This document shows, piece after piece, positions 18,356 to 29,709 of a stretch of DNA of 64,000 nt. This DNA comes from an uncultured Aeromonadaceae bacterium (GTDB lineage: Bacteria > Pseudomonadota > Gammaproteobacteria > Enterobacterales > Aeromonadaceae): NCBI GenBank assembly GCA_945957385.1, contig CAMFKP010000010.1:1-64000 (forward strand), in the 5' to 3' direction. The notes beneath the pieces are model-generated. The model worked only from the letters and a program-made list of their open reading frames with translations. It ran no database searches and was not told the DNA's origin. The translations under genes and the position numbers were made by a program. Numbering within the stretch: the stretch's first letter is position 1; each line of letters begins with the position of its first letter.

Positions 18356-19867
18356 ATGACCACAGAAGTAGAAATGAAGTTTTTTGTCAGCCGCGATCTG
18401 GATGCCGATTTGGAACGCTGGCTCAGCCGGCAGACGGTGCAATCCAGCAGTGATGCCCAGTTGGGCAACATCTATTACGACACCGATGACCGTCTGCTGC
18501 GTAGCTGGCAGTGTGGTCTGCGCATCCGCAGTCAGAACGGCCAGCGCGAACAGACGATCAAGTGCGGCGGCCAGGCGGTAGCGGGCTTGCATCAGCGCCC
18601 GGAATACACCACTGCAGTTGGAGGCGAATGGCCGGAGCTGGGAGCGTTTCCGGCCACGATCTGGCCCGCCGGGACCGATCTTGGACAGCTGCAAGCGGCG
18701 CTGCGCCCTCAGTTTCGGACCGACTTTCGTCGCCAGGCCTGGCGGATCTCACCGGCGGCGGGGAGTGTTATCGAGTTGGCGTATGACAGGGGCATCATTG
18801 CTGCGAATGGCCGCGAACTGCCGATCAGCGAACTGGAGCTTGAGGTGGTCAGTGGCGATGCGGTTCACCTCTTTGCGCTGGCCCGCGAGCTGGTTGCCCT
18901 GGGTGGATTGCGGCTGGGCAGTCAGTCGAAGGCGCAGCGTGGCTACCGGCTGGCCGGCCTGACACCGGAGCCCGAGGTGCGGCGCATGGGTTTTGTTGCC
19001 GTCACGCCGCAGATGTCGGCGGCCGAGGCGCTACAGGCGGTGTTCGGCTTTGCGCTGGAGCAGTGGCAGTACCATGAACAGCTGTTGCTCGAGCAACCCT
19101 CTCTGGCGGCATTGACCCAGCTGCGTAATGGCGTAGCGCTGTTGCAGCAGACCCAGTTGTTCTTTGCCGATCTACTGGTCGAACTGGCTCCGCGCCATTG
19201 GCAGGATGAACTCGGCTGGCTGGAGCAGCAGCTCGGTTGGCTGGATGAGGCGCAGGCGCTGGAACGACTGACGGCCGAACGGGGGCACTATTTGCGCAAC
19301 CTGCAGGGGCACGCCGCTGTGCTCGCAGCGTTGCAGGCGCGCCAGCAGGCGCTGCCGACATTGGCGTCGATGCAGCAGTTGTGTCAATCCTATCGTTATA
19401 CCCGTCTGTTACTCGACATCAGTCACTGGTTGTGGGCGCTACAACAACAGGCGTTGCCGGCTCGGGCTCTGCAACCCTTACCCGAACTGGCGTGCCAGGT
19501 TCTGGAAGAGAGTTGGCAGGAGCTGCATGGGCCAGAACTGGCGGTTCCGCATCTGGACGATGACAGCTACCTGATGCTGGTGGGCAAGCTCAGGCGTAAC
19601 CTGCTGGCGGGGGTCAGCTTTGCGGCGTTGTTTGATGCAGAACAGCAACAGGGATTCCGCTTGCCCTGGCTCAATCTGTTGCGACGCATGGAGGAGCTGG
19701 AGCATTTTGCGGTGCTGGATCAGCTTTCCGCCAGCCTGCCGACCAAGGTGCGATTGGAGCTTGGTGAGTGGTTGACCGAGCGTATCGCGCCGCGGTTGGT
19801 CGAGCTGGATCAGGCGCGATTGCAAGCGTTGGACATGGTGCCCTACTGGCGAGAGAGCGAAATCTGA
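18356..19867 (+). CDS. ygiF: CYTH/CHAD inorganic triphosphatase YgiF
   Basis: 503 residues from the ATG of MTTEVEMKFFVSRDL. The ORF-track start lies 99 codons upstream, overlapping the divergent DUF47 gene, and is not credible. The N-terminal CYTH domain has the ExExK signature EVEMK and further tunnel residues such as LRIRSQNGQREQTIKCGG and ELELEVVSG. E. coli YgiF hydrolyses inorganic tripolyphosphate. The C-terminal CHAD-like helical domain (about 210-500) binds polyphosphate in related proteins. It is somewhat longer than E. coli YgiF and sits before glnE, as there. Confidence 0.9.
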   Translation: MTTEVEMKFFVSRDLDADLERWLSRQTVQSSSDAQLGNIYYDTDDRLLRSWQCGLRIRSQNGQREQTIKCGGQAVAGLHQRPEYTTAVGGEWPELGAFPATIWPAGTDLGQLQAALRPQFRTDFRRQAWRISPAAGSVIELAYDRGIIAANGRELPISELELEVVSGDAVHLFALARELVALGGLRLGSQSKAQRGYRLAGLTPEPEVRRMGFVAVTPQMSAAEALQAVFGFALEQWQYHEQLLLEQPSLAALTQLRNGVALLQQTQLFFADLLVELAPRHWQDELGWLEQQLGWLDEAQALERLTAERGHYLRNLQGHAAVLAALQARQQALPTLASMQQLCQSYRYTRLLLDISHWLWALQQQALPARALQPLPELACQVLEESWQELHGPELAVPHLDDDSYLMLVGKLRRNLLAGVSFAALFDAEQQQGFRLPWLNLLRRMEELEHFAVLDQLSASLPTKVRLELGEWLTERIAPRLVELDQARLQALDMVPYWRESEI

Positions 19868-19997
19868 GCCGGGTGACGACTGGCCGCGTGCCGGTCGTTG
19901 CTTTTGGCGCTCGGTTGCTGCCTGTGGCGGGCAGAGGTGCTAGATTGGTGCAAAGGGCGCGTAACCGGCGCCGCATGAACCAAGGAGCCCCTGGCCG

Positions 19998-22859
19998 ATG
20001 CATGATCTTCCCCCCGTGTTACTGACGCTGGCTGAAAACCAGTGGCAGCGTTTCTTTTCTCAACTCGATGAATCCCAGCAAGCTCAGGTGCAACCGCGTG
20101 AGGCGGAGGTGCGGCGGGCGTTTGCGTTGTCGGACTTCATCGCCGAATCTGCCATCCAGACGCCAACGTTATTGCTGGACGTGCTGGCGAGCGGCGAGCT
20201 GACGCAAGCCTGCCGTTACGAGGCGTATGCTCCGGCGCTGGCGGCACAGTTGCAGGATCTCTTCGATGAAGAGGCGCTCAAGCGTCAGCTGCGCCTGTTC
20301 CGCCGGCGCCACATGCTGGTGATCGCCTGGCGTGAACTGCTGGGCCTGGCCGAGGTTGAGGAGAGCTTTATTCATCTCACCCGTCTGGCCGATACGCTGA
20401 TCGGCCAGGCCCGTGACTGGTTATATCGCCGTGCGTGCCAGGAGTGGGGCACTCCCTATGGTGAACAGGAGACACCGCAGGAGCTGGTGATTCTGGGCAT
20501 GGGCAAGCTGGGTGGCGGAGAGCTCAATTTTTCATCGGATATCGATCTGATTTTTTGCTATCCGGAAAATGGGCAAACGCGCGGTGGCCGGCGCGCCATG
20601 GAAAACCAAACCTTCTTCATTCGCCTTGGACAGCAGCTGATCAACGTCTTGCACCAGTCGACACGGGATGGGCAGGTGTTTCGTGTCGACATGCGTTTAC
20701 GCCCGTTTGGTGATGCCGGCCCGTTGGCGATCAGCTTCGCGGCGATGGAGGATTACTACCAGCACCATGGCCGGAGCTGGGAGCGCTACGCCATGGTCAA
20801 GGCGCGGGTGATCGGTGCGTCGACGGCGGCTGGCGAAGCGCTGCAGCAACTGTTGCGCCCGTTTATCTATCGTCGCTATATCGATTTCGGTGCGATCGAT
20901 GCATTGCGCAAGATGAAGTCGATGATCGAAGCCGAAGTGCGCCGCAAAGGACTCAAGGACAATATCAAGCTCGGCGCCGGGGGCATCCGCGAAGTGGAGT
21001 TCATTGCCCAGGCCTATCAGCTGATCCGCGGTGGCCGTGAGCGCAGCTTGCAAATTCGCCATCTGCCGGAGGTTCTGGCCGAACTCGGCCGTTGCGGTGC
21101 CTTGCCGCCGGCTTCGGTGGCGAGCCTGCTGGCTGACTACCGTTTCTTGCGCCGGGTGGAGAACCTGCTGCAGGAGATTGCTGATCAACAGACCCAGACC
21201 CTACCGGACACGGATCGTGACCGCAGCCGTCTGGTGGCGGCACTGGGCATGGCCAATTGGGATGCCTTCTATCAGCAGCTGTCTGCGGTGATGACGCGGG
21301 TGCGTGCCGAGTTTGTCGCCGTGGTGGGTGATGACGAGAGCGAGCAGGACGATGTTCCGCAGCTGTGGGGTGACCTGTGGTTGACGCCGTTGTCCGAAGC
21401 GGAAACGGCGCCACTGCTGGCCACGGTCTGCGCTGTGGACCAGGCCGCGATGACGGCGTTGCTGGTGCGTTTTCGCCAGGAGTGCCAGCGGCGGGCTATC
21501 GGGCCCCAGGGGCGCGAGGCGTTAAACCGCCTGATGCCCCGGTTGTTGATGTTGATCTGCCAGCAAGATGCGCCGGCGGCGTTGTTTGAGCGTATTCAGG
21601 GCTTGTTGCTGCAGATCATCACCCGCTCGGCCTACCTGCAGCTGATGGTGGAAAACCAGGGGGTGCTGAACCAGTTGCTACGCCTGTGTGCCGCCAGTGA
21701 TGTGGTGGCGCGTCAGCTGGCGCGTTATCCCATCCTGCTGGATGAATTGCTGGATCCGCAGCATCTCTATCATCCGACACCGCTGGATCAGTACCGCGAC
21801 GAACTGCGTCAGTATCTGATGCGGGTGCCGGAGGAGGATGTCGAGCAGCAGATGGAGGCGTTGCGGCAGTTCAAGCAGATCCAGCTGTTGCGCATCAGTG
21901 CGGCCGATATCGCCGGAGCGTTGCCGCTGATGAAGGTCAGCGACCACCTGACCTGGCTTGCCGAGGCGATTCTCGACGAAGTGGTCGGCCAGGCCTGGGG
22001 CCAGCTGACCGAACGCTATGGGGTACCGCCAGAGACGGTACGCAGCGGTGAGCGCGGTTTCTGTGTCATCGCCTATGGCAAGCTGGGCGGCATCGAGCTG
22101 GGTTATGGTTCGGATTTGGATCTGGTGTTCCTGCATGGCGGCGATCCTGCGGGGATGACCAATGGCGACAAGCCGATCGACGTGCGCCAGTTCTATGTTC
22201 GGCTGGCACAGCGCATCCTGCATCTGTTCAGCACGCGGACACCGTCAGGCATTCTGTATGAAGTGGATATGCGGCTGCGACCGTCAGGCGATTCCGGCTT
22301 GCTGGTGTCGTCGCTGCATGCCTATGAACACTATTTGCGCCACGAGGCCTGGACTTGGGAGCATCAGGCTCTAGTGCGGGCGCGGGCTGTCGTCGGCGAG
22401 CCGGCGCTGGTTGCGGAGTTTGATCGCATTCGGCGCGAGGTGCTGGCATCGCCGCGTGATATCGCGACGTTGCGCCAGCAGGTGGTCGACATGCGCGACA
22501 AGATGCGAGCCCACCTGTTGCGTGGCGGTGACTGCGAGTACGACCTCAAGCAAGGGGTGGGGGGCATGACCGACATCGAATTTATTGCCCAGTATCTGGT
22601 GCTGGCCCATGCCCAGTCTGAACCTCAGGTGATGACGCGCTGGAGTGACAATGTGCGGATTTTCGACGCCTGTGTGGCGGTCGGGTTGCTGGATGAGGCA
22701 CAGGCCCGACAACTCAAGGCCGCCTATCTGGCGATCCGCGATCTGGCACATCGCTGCACCCTGTCCGGCCGCAGCCGGATTGTGGCCGACAGTGAGCTGG
22801 TGGCCGAACGCAGCTGGGTTGCGGCGCTGTGGCAGCAGCTATTGCTCGCACCGTGCTGA
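19998..22859 (+). CDS. glnE: Bifunctional glutamine synthetase adenylyltransferase/deadenylase GlnE
   Basis: 953 residues, full length. The two homologous nucleotidyltransferase halves each keep a GKLGG motif and a DxD metal site. These are LGMGKLGGGELNFSSDIDLIFCY for the N-terminal deadenylase and IAYGKLGGIELGYGSDLDLVFLHG for the C-terminal adenylylase. A central regulatory part receives PII signals. GlnE adds or removes AMP on glutamine synthetase in response to nitrogen status. The start follows AAGGAG, and a long hairpin follows the stop. It is downstream of ygiF, as in E. coli. Confidence 0.97.
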   Translation: MHDLPPVLLTLAENQWQRFFSQLDESQQAQVQPREAEVRRAFALSDFIAESAIQTPTLLLDVLASGELTQACRYEAYAPALAAQLQDLFDEEALKRQLRLFRRRHMLVIAWRELLGLAEVEESFIHLTRLADTLIGQARDWLYRRACQEWGTPYGEQETPQELVILGMGKLGGGELNFSSDIDLIFCYPENGQTRGGRRAMENQTFFIRLGQQLINVLHQSTRDGQVFRVDMRLRPFGDAGPLAISFAAMEDYYQHHGRSWERYAMVKARVIGASTAAGEALQQLLRPFIYRRYIDFGAIDALRKMKSMIEAEVRRKGLKDNIKLGAGGIREVEFIAQAYQLIRGGRERSLQIRHLPEVLAELGRCGALPPASVASLLADYRFLRRVENLLQEIADQQTQTLPDTDRDRSRLVAALGMANWDAFYQQLSAVMTRVRAEFVAVVGDDESEQDDVPQLWGDLWLTPLSEAETAPLLATVCAVDQAAMTALLVRFRQECQRRAIGPQGREALNRLMPRLLMLICQQDAPAALFERIQGLLLQIITRSAYLQLMVENQGVLNQLLRLCAASDVVARQLARYPILLDELLDPQHLYHPTPLDQYRDELRQYLMRVPEEDVEQQMEALRQFKQIQLLRISAADIAGALPLMKVSDHLTWLAEAILDEVVGQAWGQLTERYGVPPETVRSGERGFCVIAYGKLGGIELGYGSDLDLVFLHGGDPAGMTNGDKPIDVRQFYVRLAQRILHLFSTRTPSGILYEVDMRLRPSGDSGLLVSSLHAYEHYLRHEAWTWEHQALVRARAVVGEPALVAEFDRIRREVLASPRDIATLRQQVVDMRDKMRAHLLRGGDCEYDLKQGVGGMTDIEFIAQYLVLAHAQSEPQVMTRWSDNVRIFDACVAVGLLDEAQARQLKAAYLAIRDLAHRCTLSGRSRIVADSELVAERSWVAALWQQLLLAPC

Positions 22860-22882
22860 ACTACTCCACATGTGGAGTTGAA

Positions 22883-22919
22883 AACGGCAAGGGCGGGTCA
22901 TTGACCCGCCCTTGCCGTT
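22883..22919. terminator. Convergent terminator between glnE and dsbD
   Basis: AACGGCAAGGGCGGGTCA pairs perfectly with TGACCCGCCCTTGCCGTT, an 18-bp stem with almost no spacer. T-rich flanks are short (TTCTGCG on plus, TTTTCAAC on minus). A separate 16-base palindrome ACTCCACATGTGGAGT sits at 22863-22878. Confidence 0.8.
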
Positions 22920-22938
22920 CTGCGCTGGCCCTATCGAG

Positions 22939-24738
22939 CTAGCACGATTCGTGGTTGTCGCAGCGTGGCAGCGCGTCCAAAAAGGCATCGGCGGGCAGAA
23001 AACCATCAATGCGGCCTGTGGTCTGAACGCCATCGAAAAACAGGATGGCGGGCAGGCCAGGCACCTGTAGCCGTTGCAACAGTGTTTGTTGCGCTTCCCC
23101 CGGGGCCGAGACGTCGGCACGCAACAGACGGTAGCCGGCGAGCGACTGTCGCACCCGTTCGTCACTGAAGGTCTCGCGTTCAAACTGATGACAGGCGGTG
23201 CACCAGTCGGCATAGAGATCCACCATGACCGGCTGTCCCAATCGTTGCGCCTCATCCAGCTGTTGTTGCAGCTGACTCCAGTTGGTGATGGGTTCAAACG
23301 GCAGTGACCGGATCTGGGCGGGCCACAGTTGCCAGCTCAGCATGCCGGCCAGCAGGGGCGCCAGCGCGAGCGTGGCGATGCGCCAACGCGGGGTTGGCAG
23401 ACAATACAATGCGATAAACAACAGCAGGGCCAGCAGCCACACCCCCCAGATCAGCGGCGGTAACCAGACCGGAAGCAGACGGGAGATCAACACCACAGGC
23501 GCCGCCAGCAGCACGAAGCCGAACAGCTGGCGTACCCGCACCATCCACAGGCCGCGTCGCGGTAGCCAGCGATTGCCGACGCTACCGAGCAACAGCAATG
23601 GCAGGCCCATGCCCATGGCCAGCGCGTAGAGCAGCACAGCCCCCTGCTGCCAGTTTCCGCTCTGGGCGACATACAGCAAGGCACCGGAGAGCGGAGCCGT
23701 GGTACATGGCGAGCAGACCAGTGCCGACAGCGCGCCCATCATAAAGACGCCGGGTAGCGATCCCCCTTGCTGACGACCGGCCAGGGTTTGCAGACGGGTC
23801 TGGAGTGCCGCAGGCAGTTGCAGTTCAAACAGGCCGAACATCGGCAATGCCAGCAGTAAAAACAGGGCGCTGAAGCTAAGCAGCACCGCAGGTTGTTGCA
23901 TCCAGGCCTGCAGCGAGGCACCCAGTGCGGCGACGGCCAGGCCAAACAGGGTGTAGGTCAGCGCCATCCCCTGGACATAAGCCAGCGACAAGCTGACGGC
24001 GCGCGCCGTAGTGAGGCCTCCGCGGCCGAGAATGATGGCGCTGAGGATCGGATACATCGGCAGCACACAGGGGGTAAAGGCCAGGCCGAGCCCCAACAGC
24101 AAAAACAGTGCCGCATTGCGCCATCCGCCCTGGGTCGCCTGCGAGAGAAAACTGGCGCCGGCCGCCGCTGGCGCCGGGTCGGGCTTGAGCGCGCTGTTCG
24201 GCGTCGCGGTTGGTGTTCTGGTGGCTTGAGTTTCGCTCTGGTGGCTCGCCCCGACCAGCGTGACGCTGGTCTCCCGCGGCGGGTAACACATGCCGGTGGT
24301 GCAGCCCTGATAATGCAGCGTCAGCCGTTGGCCTGTGGTCTGCGGGGGCAGGGGAAGATCAAACTGCACGCGATCGGTGTAGACCTCGGTGGTGCCGAAA
24401 AACTCATCGTCATGAGGCTGTCCGGGGGGCAGTGTTATCTGGGGGAGGGTCCCGGAGTCCAGGCGCCAGCTGAGCTTGTCGCGATACAAGTAATAACCGG
24501 GGGCGATGTCGATGGTGACACTCACCCGCTGCGAATAGGCGTCGAGCTGGACGGCAAAGGCCTGCTCGGCGGGCAGGAAGCGTGGATTCGGCTGTGTCGT
24601 CGTTTGGGCCACACCCAACTGGTCGAGGAGGGCGTCGGCAGCGTTGGCGGGTAGCGCCGACGCCATCCACAACACAGACAGTAACAGGGCGCTGGCATAC
24701 CGTACCAGCGCCAGCGTATTAATGGACCTCGGAAACAT
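22939..24738 (-). CDS. dsbD: Thiol:disulfide interchange protein DsbD
   Basis: 599 residues. A signal peptide is followed by the periplasmic alpha domain with its cysteine pair in YQGCTTGMCYPPRE. An eight-helix membrane domain follows with cysteines in FTPCVLPMYPILS and LVCSPCTTAPLSG. The C-terminal thioredoxin-like domain has the active site ADWCTACHQFE. DsbD passes electrons from cytosolic thioredoxin to periplasmic DsbC, DsbG and CcmG. The start codon lies inside the 3' end of cutA (20-base overlap) behind AGAGGTAACCG, so translation is coupled. The order cutA-dsbD is as in E. coli. Confidence 0.96.
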   Translation of the reverse strand: MFPRSINTLALVRYASALLLSVLWMASALPANAADALLDQLGVAQTTTQPNPRFLPAEQAFAVQLDAYSQRVSVTIDIAPGYYLYRDKLSWRLDSGTLPQITLPPGQPHDDEFFGTTEVYTDRVQFDLPLPPQTTGQRLTLHYQGCTTGMCYPPRETSVTLVGASHQSETQATRTPTATPNSALKPDPAPAAAGASFLSQATQGGWRNAALFLLLGLGLAFTPCVLPMYPILSAIILGRGGLTTARAVSLSLAYVQGMALTYTLFGLAVAALGASLQAWMQQPAVLLSFSALFLLLALPMFGLFELQLPAALQTRLQTLAGRQQGGSLPGVFMMGALSALVCSPCTTAPLSGALLYVAQSGNWQQGAVLLYALAMGMGLPLLLLGSVGNRWLPRRGLWMVRVRQLFGFVLLAAPVVLISRLLPVWLPPLIWGVWLLALLLFIALYCLPTPRWRIATLALAPLLAGMLSWQLWPAQIRSLPFEPITNWSQLQQQLDEAQRLGQPVMVDLYADWCTACHQFERETFSDERVRQSLAGYRLLRADVSAPGEAQQTLLQRLQVPGLPAILFFDGVQTTGRIDGFLPADAFLDALPRCDNHESC

Positions 24739-25051
24739 CGGTTACCTCTTGTAGCCAGGCCAGGTAATCGTCGTCGATATCGGCAACGGGCAGGGCCACA
24801 ATCTCTGGAATTTCATAAGGATGATGCTGGCGAATGAAGCGGCGCAGCGGCGCAAACAGGCTGGCACGAGTTTTAATCACCATCTGGCACTCCTGACTCT
24901 CCTCTACCTTGCCTTGCCACAGATAGATAGAACGGACATCCGGGGTCAGATTCACACACGCCGCCAACCGGTTTTCGATCAGCTGACGGGCCAACAGCGT
25001 GGCCACGCCCTCATTCGGGCTGGTGCACAGCACCAGGATTGCATCGTGCAT
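24719..25051 (-). CDS. cutA: Divalent-cation tolerance protein CutA
   Basis: 110 residues, a complete CutA1 trimer-forming protein. The family features LVLCTSPNEGVATLLARQLIENRLAACVNL, SIYLWQGKVEESQECQMVIKT and HPYEIPEIVALPV are all visible. It was named for copper tolerance in E. coli, but its exact role is unsettled. It overlaps dsbD by 20 bases and probably shares its promoter. Confidence 0.96.
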   Translation of the reverse strand: MHDAILVLCTSPNEGVATLLARQLIENRLAACVNLTPDVRSIYLWQGKVEESQECQMVIKTRASLFAPLRRFIRQHHPYEIPEIVALPVADIDDDYLAWLQEVTDVSEVH

Positions 25052-25151
25052 AACGGGTCTCCAGTGAGGAACACTGGGATGCCACTATAGCCAACCCGGA
25101 TGACAAAATCACGGCAGTCAGTCCGCCGCGCGGCACGCATTACGCCGGGGT

Positions 25152-26636
25152 TTATGCTTGGCGGAAACGCCGGGCCTTGTACGCCGGGTGTTTCATGTTC
25201 TCCACCGAGAAGACCTCATCCAGTTGTTCGGCGCTCATCAGCCCCAGCTCCAGCACCACATCGCGCACACTGCGGCCGGTCGCCGCACAGATTTTACCGA
25301 CGCGATCGCCGGCTTGATGACCGATGAAAGGGTCGAGCAGCGTGACAATGCCGATCGAGGCGAACACATAGGCCTCGCAGACGGCCGCATTGGCGGTAAT
25401 GCCCCGCACGCACTTCTCCTCCAGGGTGCCGCAGGCCTGCTGCAACAGCTGCAAACTCTCGAACAGCGACTCGGCAATGACCGGCTCCATGACATTGAGT
25501 TGCAACTGGCCGGCTTCGGCGGCGAGCGTGATGGTGACGTCATTGCCGACCACCTTGAAGCAGACCTGGTTGACCACCTCCGGAATCACCGGATTGACCT
25601 TGGCCGGCATGATCGATGATCCCGCCTGGCGCTGTGGCAGATTGATTTCGTTGAAACCGGCGCGGGGACCGGAGCTGAGCAGCCGCAGATCGTTACAGAT
25701 TTTCGAGAGTTTCACCGCCAGCCGTTTCAGCGCGCCATGCAGCATCACATAGGCCCCGCAATCCGAAGTTGCCTCTATCAAATCTTCGGCGGCGACAAAT
25801 GGATGGCCGGTGATGGCGGCCAGATGCTGGATGGCCAGCGCCGAGTACTCTGCCGGTGTGTTCAGGCCGGTGCCGATGGCGGTGGCCCCGAGATTGACCT
25901 CCAGCAGCAGAGCCTGGGCGCGACGAATGCTCTTTACCTCTTCGCGCAGCGTCACGGCAAAGGCATGGAACTCCTGTCCCAGCGTCATCGGCACCGCGTC
26001 CTGCAGCTGGGTGCGCCCCATTTTCAGGATGTTGTCGAACTGCCGGGCTTTGTCATCGAAGGCGTCGATCAGGTTCTGCAGCACCGGCAACAGCTGGGCG
26101 GTGGTGTCGTACAGGGCGACTCGCAGGCCGGTCGGGTAGGCATCATTGGTCGACTGGCATTTATTGACATGGTCATTCGGGTGCAGGTGCTGGTAGTCGC
26201 CTTTGGCATGTCCGAGTTGTTCGAGGGCGATATTGGCCAGCACTTCGTTGGTATTCATGTTGACCGAGGTGCCGGCGCCCCCCTGAAACAGATCGACCGG
26301 GAACTGATCCAGGCCGATACCGCGGCTGAGCAGGGTGTCGCATGCCTGCACTATGCTGGCGGCGATGTCGGCCGCTAGCGTGCCCAACTCGCCGTTGGCC
26401 AGGGCGGCCGCCTTCTTGGTCAGCACCATGCCGCGGATCAGCGCCGGTATCTGGCTGATGCAGCGACCACTGATCTGGAAATTCTCGATGGCGCGCAATG
26501 TATGAATGCCGTAATAGCAGTCGGCCGGCACCGGCAGGGTGCCAAGCAGGTCTTCTTCCAGGCGGTAGTGTTGCGGATCGAGCAGTGTGTTCAGCACCGG
26601 GGTATCGGCTTGGCTAAGGACGTCAGACTCATGCAT
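25152..26636 (-). CDS. aspA: Aspartate ammonia-lyase AspA
   Basis: 494 residues, about 15 longer than usual because of an N-terminal extension before [27 protein letters not shown]. It interconverts aspartate with fumarate and ammonia. The fumarase/aspartase signature [11 protein letters not shown] is intact, with the substrate loop [16 protein letters not shown] and [14 protein letters not shown]. The gene is divergent from fxsA and upstream of cutA-dsbD, without the dcuA that E. coli has between them. The 100-base gap to cutA suggests separate transcription units. Confidence 0.96.
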   Translation of the reverse strand: MHESDVLSQADTPVLNTLLDPQHYRLEEDLLGTLPVPADCYYGIHTLRAIENFQISGRCISQIPALIRGMVLTKKAAALANGELGTLAADIAASIVQACDTLLSRGIGLDQFPVDLFQGGAGTSVNMNTNEVLANIALEQLGHAKGDYQHLHPNDHVNKCQSTNDAYPTGLRVALYDTTAQLLPVLQNLIDAFDDKARQFDNILKMGRTQLQDAVPMTLGQEFHAFAVTLREEVKSIRRAQALLLEVNLGATAIGTGLNTPAEYSALAIQHLAAITGHPFVAAEDLIEATSDCGAYVMLHGALKRLAVKLSKICNDLRLLSSGPRAGFNEINLPQRQAGSSIMPAKVNPVIPEVVNQVCFKVVGNDVTITLAAEAGQLQLNVMEPVIAESLFESLQLLQQACGTLEEKCVRGITANAAVCEAYVFASIGIVTLLDPFIGHQAGDRVGKICAATGRSVRDVVLELGLMSAEQLDEVFSVENMKHPAYKARRFRQA

Positions 26637-26830
26637 GGGACACCTCGACGACAGCCCCGCTCAGCGTGACGTTCCGCTGTCCGTGTTCCCTGATCAGAAC
26701 GGGGTTAATCGCAGTGTAGTACGCTGGAGATCCGCTGCCTGCGAAGCCGATCAAGTTGCCAACAAATCAGGTATCCAATATGAATCATTGCCAAACTGGC
26801 GTGGCTAAGGACAAAAAAACGGCACCGCGA

Positions 26831-26858
26831 CTTGAAATCCGGCATCCAGCCCCCATCT
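26831..26858 (+). promoter_or_regulatory. Sigma-32 heat-shock promoter of fxsA
   Basis: CTTGAAA, a 13-base spacer and CCCCATCT is an essentially perfect match to the sigma-32 consensus (CTTGAAA / CCCCATNT). It ends 46 bases before the fxsA start codon. FxsA is a known member of the E. coli heat-shock regulon. Confidence 0.85.
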
Positions 26859-26904
26859 ATAACCGGTCAGCGGGCCGTTTACCCGCACTCACTACGAGGT
26901 GAAC

Positions 26905-27408
26905 ATGGGTAAAGTGCTGCTGGGCCTGGTAGGCCTGTTCTTTGTCGAAATCTGGGTGCTGATCAAGGTCGGCTCGGCGATTGGTGCTGTGACAACGCTG
27001 GTGCTGATGGTGGTGGCTGCGGTGCTGGGCGCACAGCTGGTGCGTTCACAGGGCATCATGGCGCTGCTGAAGCTGCAACCTCGGCTGCAGGCCGGTGAAG
27101 TCTCGCCGACCGAGTTATTGCAGGGCATCTGGTTGCCGGTGGCCGGCTTCCTGTTCATCTTCCCGGGATTCATCAGCGATGTGCTCGGCCTGCTGCTGTT
27201 GCAGCCGGCGGTACGCAAGGCGCTGACCGGACTGGTGCTGGCGCGGGGTGTGCGGCTGTTTGCCAATCTGCCCACCGGCGCCCGCCCGACCGACAGTGCG
27301 CCGCCGTTTGAGCGCGTGACGCCGGATCAGCCCGATCAGCCGTTTGGCGGTGAGCGTCCCGGCGGCACCACCATTGATGGCGAGTACGAACGCAAGGACA
27401 AAGAGTAG
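26905..27408 (+). CDS. fxsA: FxsA family membrane protein
   Basis: 167 residues from the ATG of MGKVLLGLVGLFFVEIWVLIKVG; a GTG two codons upstream is the ORF-track start but is part of the ribosome binding region GAGGTG. It has about three membrane segments. The conserved loop LLKLQPRLQAGEVSPTELLQGIWLPVAGFLFIFPGFISDVLGLLLL is typical of the family. The cytosolic tail is charged and Pro-rich. Overproduced FxsA suppresses phage T7 F exclusion in E. coli; its normal role is unknown. It lies upstream of groESL, as in enterics, behind its own heat-shock promoter. Confidence 0.93.
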   Translation: MGKVLLGLVGLFFVEIWVLIKVGSAIGAVTTLVLMVVAAVLGAQLVRSQGIMALLKLQPRLQAGEVSPTELLQGIWLPVAGFLFIFPGFISDVLGLLLLQPAVRKALTGLVLARGVRLFANLPTGARPTDSAPPFERVTPDQPDQPFGGERPGGTTIDGEYERKDKE

Positions 27409-27441
27409 GCGTCATCCGGTAAATTTTTTTCGCGATGCCCC

Positions 27442-27469
27442 CTTGAAGCCGGGAAAAGTGACCCCAGAT
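27442..27469 (+). promoter_or_regulatory. Sigma-32 heat-shock promoter of groESL
   Basis: CTTGAAG, a 13-base spacer and CCCCAGAT, inside CCCCCTTGAAG, closely resembles the E. coli groE promoter. It ends 78 bases before groES. A run of T just upstream (27424-27430) may help as an UP-type element or end fxsA transcripts. Confidence 0.85.
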
Positions 27470-27547
27470 CGGGTGGCGTCCCTGAATATCGAATTCGGCC
27501 ATAGATGGCCGTTGTTAAGGTAACAACACTCATTAGGAGAGTTATCG

Positions 27548-27841
27548 ATGAAAATCCGTCCATTACATGACCGCGTCATCATCAAGCGCACTGAAGTCGA
27601 AGCCAAGTCTGCCGGCGGCATCGTCCTGACTGGCTCTGCCGCCCAGAAGTCCACCCGTGGTGAAGTTCTGGCAGTGGGTACGGGTCGTATCCTGGACAAT
27701 GGTGACGTCAAGCCGTTGGCGGTCAAGGTCGGTGACAAGGTGATCTTCAACGAAGGTTACAGCACCAAGACCGAGAAGCTGGATGGTCAGGAAGTGCTGA
27801 TCCTGTCCGAGACCGACATCCTGGCGATCGTCGAAGAGTAA
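27548..27841 (+). CDS. groES: Co-chaperonin GroES
   Basis: 97 residues, complete. GroES caps the GroEL ring during ATP-driven folding. [46 protein letters not shown] includes the mobile loop that contacts GroEL, and [28 protein letters not shown] closes the sequence. TTAGGAGAG gives a good ribosome binding site. It is cotranscribed with groEL 56 bases downstream. Confidence 0.98.
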   Translation: MKIRPLHDRVIIKRTEVEAKSAGGIVLTGSAAQKSTRGEVLAVGTGRILDNGDVKPLAVKVGDKVIFNEGYSTKTEKLDGQEVLILSETDILAIVEE

Positions 27842-27894
27842 TCGTCCGCGCGACGACTGTGATCTCTTAACTCTTACCTATTTAAGGATTGTGA

Positions 27895-29535
<1,641 letters not shown>

Positions 29536-29559
29536 TCAGCCTGCTCAGGCAATCACATG

Positions 29560-29588
29560 AAAAAGGCCGGTCTTGAACCGGCCTTTTT
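29560..29588 (+). terminator. Terminator of groESL
   Basis: AAAAAGGCCGGT pairs with ACCGGCCTTTTT around the loop TCTTG, 25 bases past the groEL stop. The stem runs straight into the T tract. Confidence 0.92.
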
Positions 29589-29709
29589 ATTATCCGCTGT
29601 TAACTTGTGTCACGCCAGAATATGCACAAATAGGCAAAAGTGGCATGGTGGTGGTTATTTATGGCTGGCGATATTGTTAATTTTAAGGCGATATCTACAC
29701 TCCGGTCGC

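Noticed and set aside
22863-22878. 16-base palindrome ACTCCACATGTGGAGT after glnE
   Set aside because: Perfect, but without loop or T tract and only a few bases past the stop codon; no known function, so kept as a note.
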